Part shown: in pieces, positions 13,938-15,497 of the stretch | Layout: the number at the start of each line of letters is the position of its first letter | Numbering within the stretch: the stretch's first letter is position 1 | Source: JADIYM01 sp964641945 | GTDB taxonomy: Bacteria > Acidobacteriota > Blastocatellia > UBA7656 > JADIYM01 | DNA length: 15,497 nucleotides | Direction: 5' to 3' | Assembly (NCBI GenBank): GCA_964641945.1 | Contig: CAZXLQ010000103.1 | Coordinates: forward strand, 1-15,497 | Translations under genes and position numbers: made by a program | Notes under the pieces: generated by a model | Database searches by the model: none | What the model saw: only the letters and a program-made list of their open reading frames with translations | What the model was told of the DNA's origin: nothing

Positions 13938-14426
13938 CTACCAGGGCATCTTGATGCGGAGGATGTCCTTGATCTGCACGAGGTGCGACAGATCGTGACT
14001 CTTGATCTGCCAGGTCACCATCTGTTCCACGGACTTCTCGCCGCGGGACGGGTGCACACCAACTCGCTGCCACTGATCGACCGGTGCCGAATCGAGGAAC
14101 GCCACGGTCTGCTCGCGCAACGTGCCGAACTCGTCGAGGGCCGCAGTCGCGCTCTGGGCCAGGTAGTCGCGGTCGACCGCCGCTCGCTCCTGATCCCACG
14201 CCGCGAAAGTAGGGCGATCTTCGAGCAGAGTCTGTCGCAGCCGCACCTGGAACACCTCGCGTTCGACATCGCGCAGGTGCACGACGATCTCCGCAATGGA
14301 CCACTTGTTCGGTATCGGTCGCCACCGCAACTCGTCATCCGACATCCCGACGACAAGGTCGTGGAGCTCGTGCGGCAGACTCTTCAGATTTGCGAGAAGT
14401 CGTCCCTTATCGCGCGCTTCGAACAT
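13938..14426 (-). CDS. DinB-superfamily (DinB_2-like) protein
   Basis: The 162-residue protein is an all-helical DinB/YfiT-like four-helix bundle. The typical N-terminal pattern is present: LKSLPHELHDLVVGMSDDELRWRP, then PNKWSIAEIVVHLRDVE. The expected metal-binding triad is H50 (VVHL) with H144 and H148 (SHDLSHLVQI). Family members bind a divalent metal; several use it in thiol-dependent reactions, but most are uncharacterised, so activity is left open. The start is ATG 14426: TAGGAG lies ten bases upstream and the family's first helix begins there, although the frame is open further up. A weak promoter candidate lies at 14486-14515. It is flanked by non-coding, repeat-bearing DNA on both sides, so it is probably monocistronic. 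Confidence 0.85.
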   Translation of the reverse strand: MFEARDKGRLLANLKSLPHELHDLVVGMSDDELRWRPIPNKWSIAEIVVHLRDVEREVFQVRLRQTLLEDRPTFAAWDQERAAVDRDYLAQSATAALDEFGTLREQTVAFLDSAPVDQWQRVGVHPSRGEKSVEQMVTWQIKSHDLSHLVQIKDILRIKMPW

Positions 14427-14485
14427 GGTCAGCAGTCTCCTATGACAGATGAGTTCGGTGTGACTGAGCGGTGCTGCGGGCGACA

Positions 14486-14515
14486 TTCGTACCGCAGCGG
14501 GCAACACGTGGTCAA
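14486..14515 (-). promoter_or_regulatory. Weak promoter candidate for the DinB-like gene
   Basis: On the minus strand TTGACC (14515-14510) is followed by 18 bases and TACGAA (14491-14486). The -35 box is good and the -10 box is poor (three of six). Confidence 0.3.
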
Positions 14516-14578
14516 GCACCGGGCGGAGTCTCTCCGACCCAGATCAACGCAGGCGCCCTCCAATTACAGACCGCGGAT

Positions 14579-14684
14579 GACCGCGGAACCGCCGCCCGAC
14601 ATTTACCGACCCCGGAGCGACCCCGGTGCGACCGCGGAGCGACCCCGGAACCGCCGCACGAAATGTACCGACCCAGCTGCGACC
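14579..14684. repeat. Direct repeat pair, 44 bp, period 62
   Basis: Copies at 14579-14622 and 14641-14684 agree at 37 of 44 positions. Both contain CCGGAACCGCC-type and TACCGACC blocks also seen in the adjacent inverted arms. The stretch just upstream (ATTACAGACCGCGGA near 14563) resembles the outer end of the palindrome at 3985-4113 (GTTACAGAACCGCGAG), suggesting the two repeat families are related. Confidence 0.7.
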
Positions 14685-14793
14685 TCGGAGCGGTCGATAA
14701 AATAGCCGTGGGTCGCGCGCGGGCGAGTGCAGCGAGCCCCCGCGTGACCCGCGGAACCGCCAGCCGTAACGCACCGACCGCGGAGCGGTCGCA
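14679..14793 (+). repeat. Left arm of a 115-bp inverted repeat bounded by REP-like hairpins
   Basis: This arm is about nine-tenths identical by eye to the reverse complement of 14968-15083. Each end carries the 15-base hairpin GACC(G/T)CGGAGCGGTC (14681-14695 and 14776-14790), a 6-bp stem with a GGA loop; in the first copy one stem pair is lost (T for G). The middle holds ATAGCCGTGGGTCGCGCG and GACCCGCGGAACCGCC blocks. Confidence 0.9.
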
Positions 14794-14799
14794 TCGTCA

Positions 14800-14967
14800 G
14801 TCCGAGAGATAACGTTCGTATCTATCGCCATCGTCCTGCCCAACGAGACGAGCGTGTGAACGTGGTTCTCGGTGCCGTTGACGGCGAAGCACCGGGAAGC
14901 GAGGTTCGCGACGATGTTCGCTTGACGCTTCGTCGTAGACCTCGATCAGTGTCCGTGCCAAGACCAT
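14800..14967 (-). pseudogene. Decayed IS200/RAYT-type (Y1) transposase fragment
   Basis: From ATG 14967, immediately inside the right arm, the minus strand reads MVLARTLIEV, which resembles the start of IS200-like transposases (SLARTLIHVVFSTKxRE). The similarity then continues in another frame: STTKRQANIVANLASRCFA and NGTENHVHTLVSLGRTMAI. The last segment matches the HUH region of Y1 transposases, with the two histidines of HVH. Only about 50 of the usual 140-150 residues are recognisable. A frameshift after residue 10, an internal deletion and loss of the region bearing the catalytic tyrosine make it non-functional. The placement between two inverted palindromic arms is the known arrangement of REP-associated transposase genes. 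Identification is by remembered motif pattern, not by search. Confidence 0.6.
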
Positions 14968-15083
14968 TGCGACCGCTCCGCGGTCGGTGCGTGGGGGGCC
15001 GGCGGTTCCGCGGGTCGCTCGACGGCTCGTTGCACTCGCCCCCGCGCGACCCACGGCTATTTCATCGACCGCTCCGCGGTCGC
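14968..15083 (-). repeat. Right arm of the 115-bp inverted repeat bounded by REP-like hairpins
   Basis: This arm is the inverted partner of 14679-14793, with hairpins GACCGCTCCGCGGTC at 14971-14985 and 15067-15081. It differs from the left arm by about a dozen substitutions and a one-base gap, mostly in the segment after GCGAGTGCA. Together the arms enclose 174 bases containing the transposase remnant. Confidence 0.9.
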
Positions 15084-15120
15084 AATCGACCGCAGGCGCG
15101 GTCCAACCGAGAGGCTGACC

Positions 15121-15148
15121 CGAGCGCTACCCCGCCCGGTACCGCTCG
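15121..15148. repeat. Hairpin with 11-bp arms downstream of the enoyl-CoA hydratase-like gene
   Basis: CGAGCGCTACC and GGTACCGCTCG flank CCGCCC with a single mismatch. It lies about 57 bases past the stop codon of the minus-strand gene. The arms resemble the GAGCGGTAGCGAGCG repeat family. It lacks a T-run, so terminator activity is uncertain. Confidence 0.5.
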
Positions 15149-15204
15149 TCCCTGAGAGGGGTATTGACGAACCAACGGACGGGTCGGCAACCACGTCAGG
15201 TCGG

Positions 15205-15497
15205 TCAGCGGCCTCCGGGTCCCCGGCGCCACCATCTGACGGCGCTTCCCTTCATCCACGCCGATGCCACTGGCCAGCGCTGACCGATCTCGACGGCGAC
15301 CTCGAGAGTCGTCACGAGCGGATCATCGGAAACTCGATCGACGAGCCCGATCTCGAGAGCCTCGGCCGCCGACAACCGCTTGCCCGTCGCAAAAAGCTCG
15401 ATAGCGCGCGACCGGCCGATGAGTCGAGGAAGACGAGCGGTCCCGCCGAATCCGGTCACGATGCCGCGCAGGGCGCCCGGATGCGCAAACGTCGAGT
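15205..15497 (-). CDS. C-terminal part of an enoyl-CoA hydratase/isomerase-family protein
   Basis: The frame is open to the right edge; only the last 97 codons or so are in the window. The visible part carries crotonase-fold landmarks: FAHPGALRGIVTGFGGTARL, then PRLIGRSRAIELFATGKRLSAAEA and EIGLVDRVS. These correspond to the segment that bears the glycine-rich GFGGTxRLPRLIG helix and the GLVxxV turn. Crotonase enzymes act on acyl-CoA thioesters, for example in beta-oxidation. After GLVDRV only about 40 residues remain, ending WWRRGPGGR, where canonical members have about 80. The C-terminal trimerisation helices are therefore shortened, perhaps because repeat DNA begins shortly downstream. Whether the protein is functional cannot be judged from this part. 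Confidence 0.85.
   Translation of the reverse strand, partial: STFAHPGALRGIVTGFGGTARLPRLIGRSRAIELFATGKRLSAAEALEIGLVDRVSDDPLVTTLEVAVEIGQRWPVASAWMKGSAVRWWRRGPGGR

Larger units (their letters stand above)
14427..15204. other. Repeat-rich region with a decayed transposase-like fragment
   Basis: No intact gene is supported in these 778 bases. The region contains a direct repeat pair (14579-14684), two inverted 115-bp arms (14679-14793 and 14968-15083) each bounded by GACCGC-GGA-GCGGTC hairpins, a transposase-like remnant between the arms, and another hairpin at 15121-15148. Confidence 0.75.

Noticed and set aside
13689..14705. A 338-codon plus-strand open frame
   Set aside because: It is antisense to the DinB-like gene and continues into repeats; no motif or start signal supports it.
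14797..15054. An intact 85-codon gene on the minus strand between and across the repeat arms
   Set aside because: Only short pieces resemble a transposase, and they are split over two frames. The N-terminal part is repeat arm sequence, so it is treated as a remnant rather than a gene.
1..15497. tRNA, rRNA or CRISPR array
   Set aside because: No cloverleaf-like or rRNA-like segments and no regularly spaced short direct repeats with unique spacers were seen on reading both strands. A covariance-model scan was not possible here.

Overview
The window is GC-rich and densely coded. It carries a housekeeping block (PhoH, YbeY, cysteine desulfurase, ThiL) next to lineage-specific secreted proteins. 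The best taxonomic hint is the combination of a large secreted protein with SpoIVB/S55-like motifs, a beta-propeller/Ig-like secreted protein, a receiver domain fused to zinc ribbons, and abundant GAGCGGTAGCGAGCG-type palindromic repeats. This suggests an Acidobacteriota-like, double-membraned environmental bacterium. That is an inference from recalled gene families, not a database result.

Layout. (1) 1-124, minus: the first 41 codons of a membrane-anchored protein running off the left edge. (2) 125-572: non-coding, with a 35-bp inverted repeat and the phoH promoter. (3) 573-3892, plus: phoH, ybeY, a secreted coiled-coil protein and a NifS/IscS-type cysteine desulfurase, closely spaced and probably one operon for rRNA maturation and sulfur mobilisation. 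(4) 3893-4196: a convergent junction filled by a large palindromic repeat. (5) 4197-7210, all minus: a receiver/zinc-ribbon protein, a YdeI/DUF1905-like protein, a small secreted Cys-containing protein and a YfcE-like metallophosphoesterase. (6) 7211-7346: a divergent promoter region in which two sigma70-type promoters appear to share one palindromic -35 hexamer. (7) 7347-9530, plus: a class I aminotransferase and thiL. (8) 9517-13638, minus: a secreted beta-propeller protein, preceded in transcription order by an S55-family secreted protein. (9) 13938-14426, minus: a DinB-like protein. (10) 14427-15204: repeat-rich DNA with REP-like hairpins, two inverted 115-bp arms and, between them, a decayed IS200/RAYT-type transposase fragment. 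(11) 15205-15497, minus: the C-terminal end of an enoyl-CoA hydratase-family protein.

The observations most worth a second look are: the RAYT-like remnant inside inverted REP-like arms; the Ser-before-His motif order in the S55 protein, which looks like a circular permutation of SpoIVB; the shared -35 element between the response regulator and aminotransferase genes; and the two helically phased TTTGACGTC repeats on the S55 promoter. No rRNA, tRNA, CRISPR array or intact mobile element was seen.
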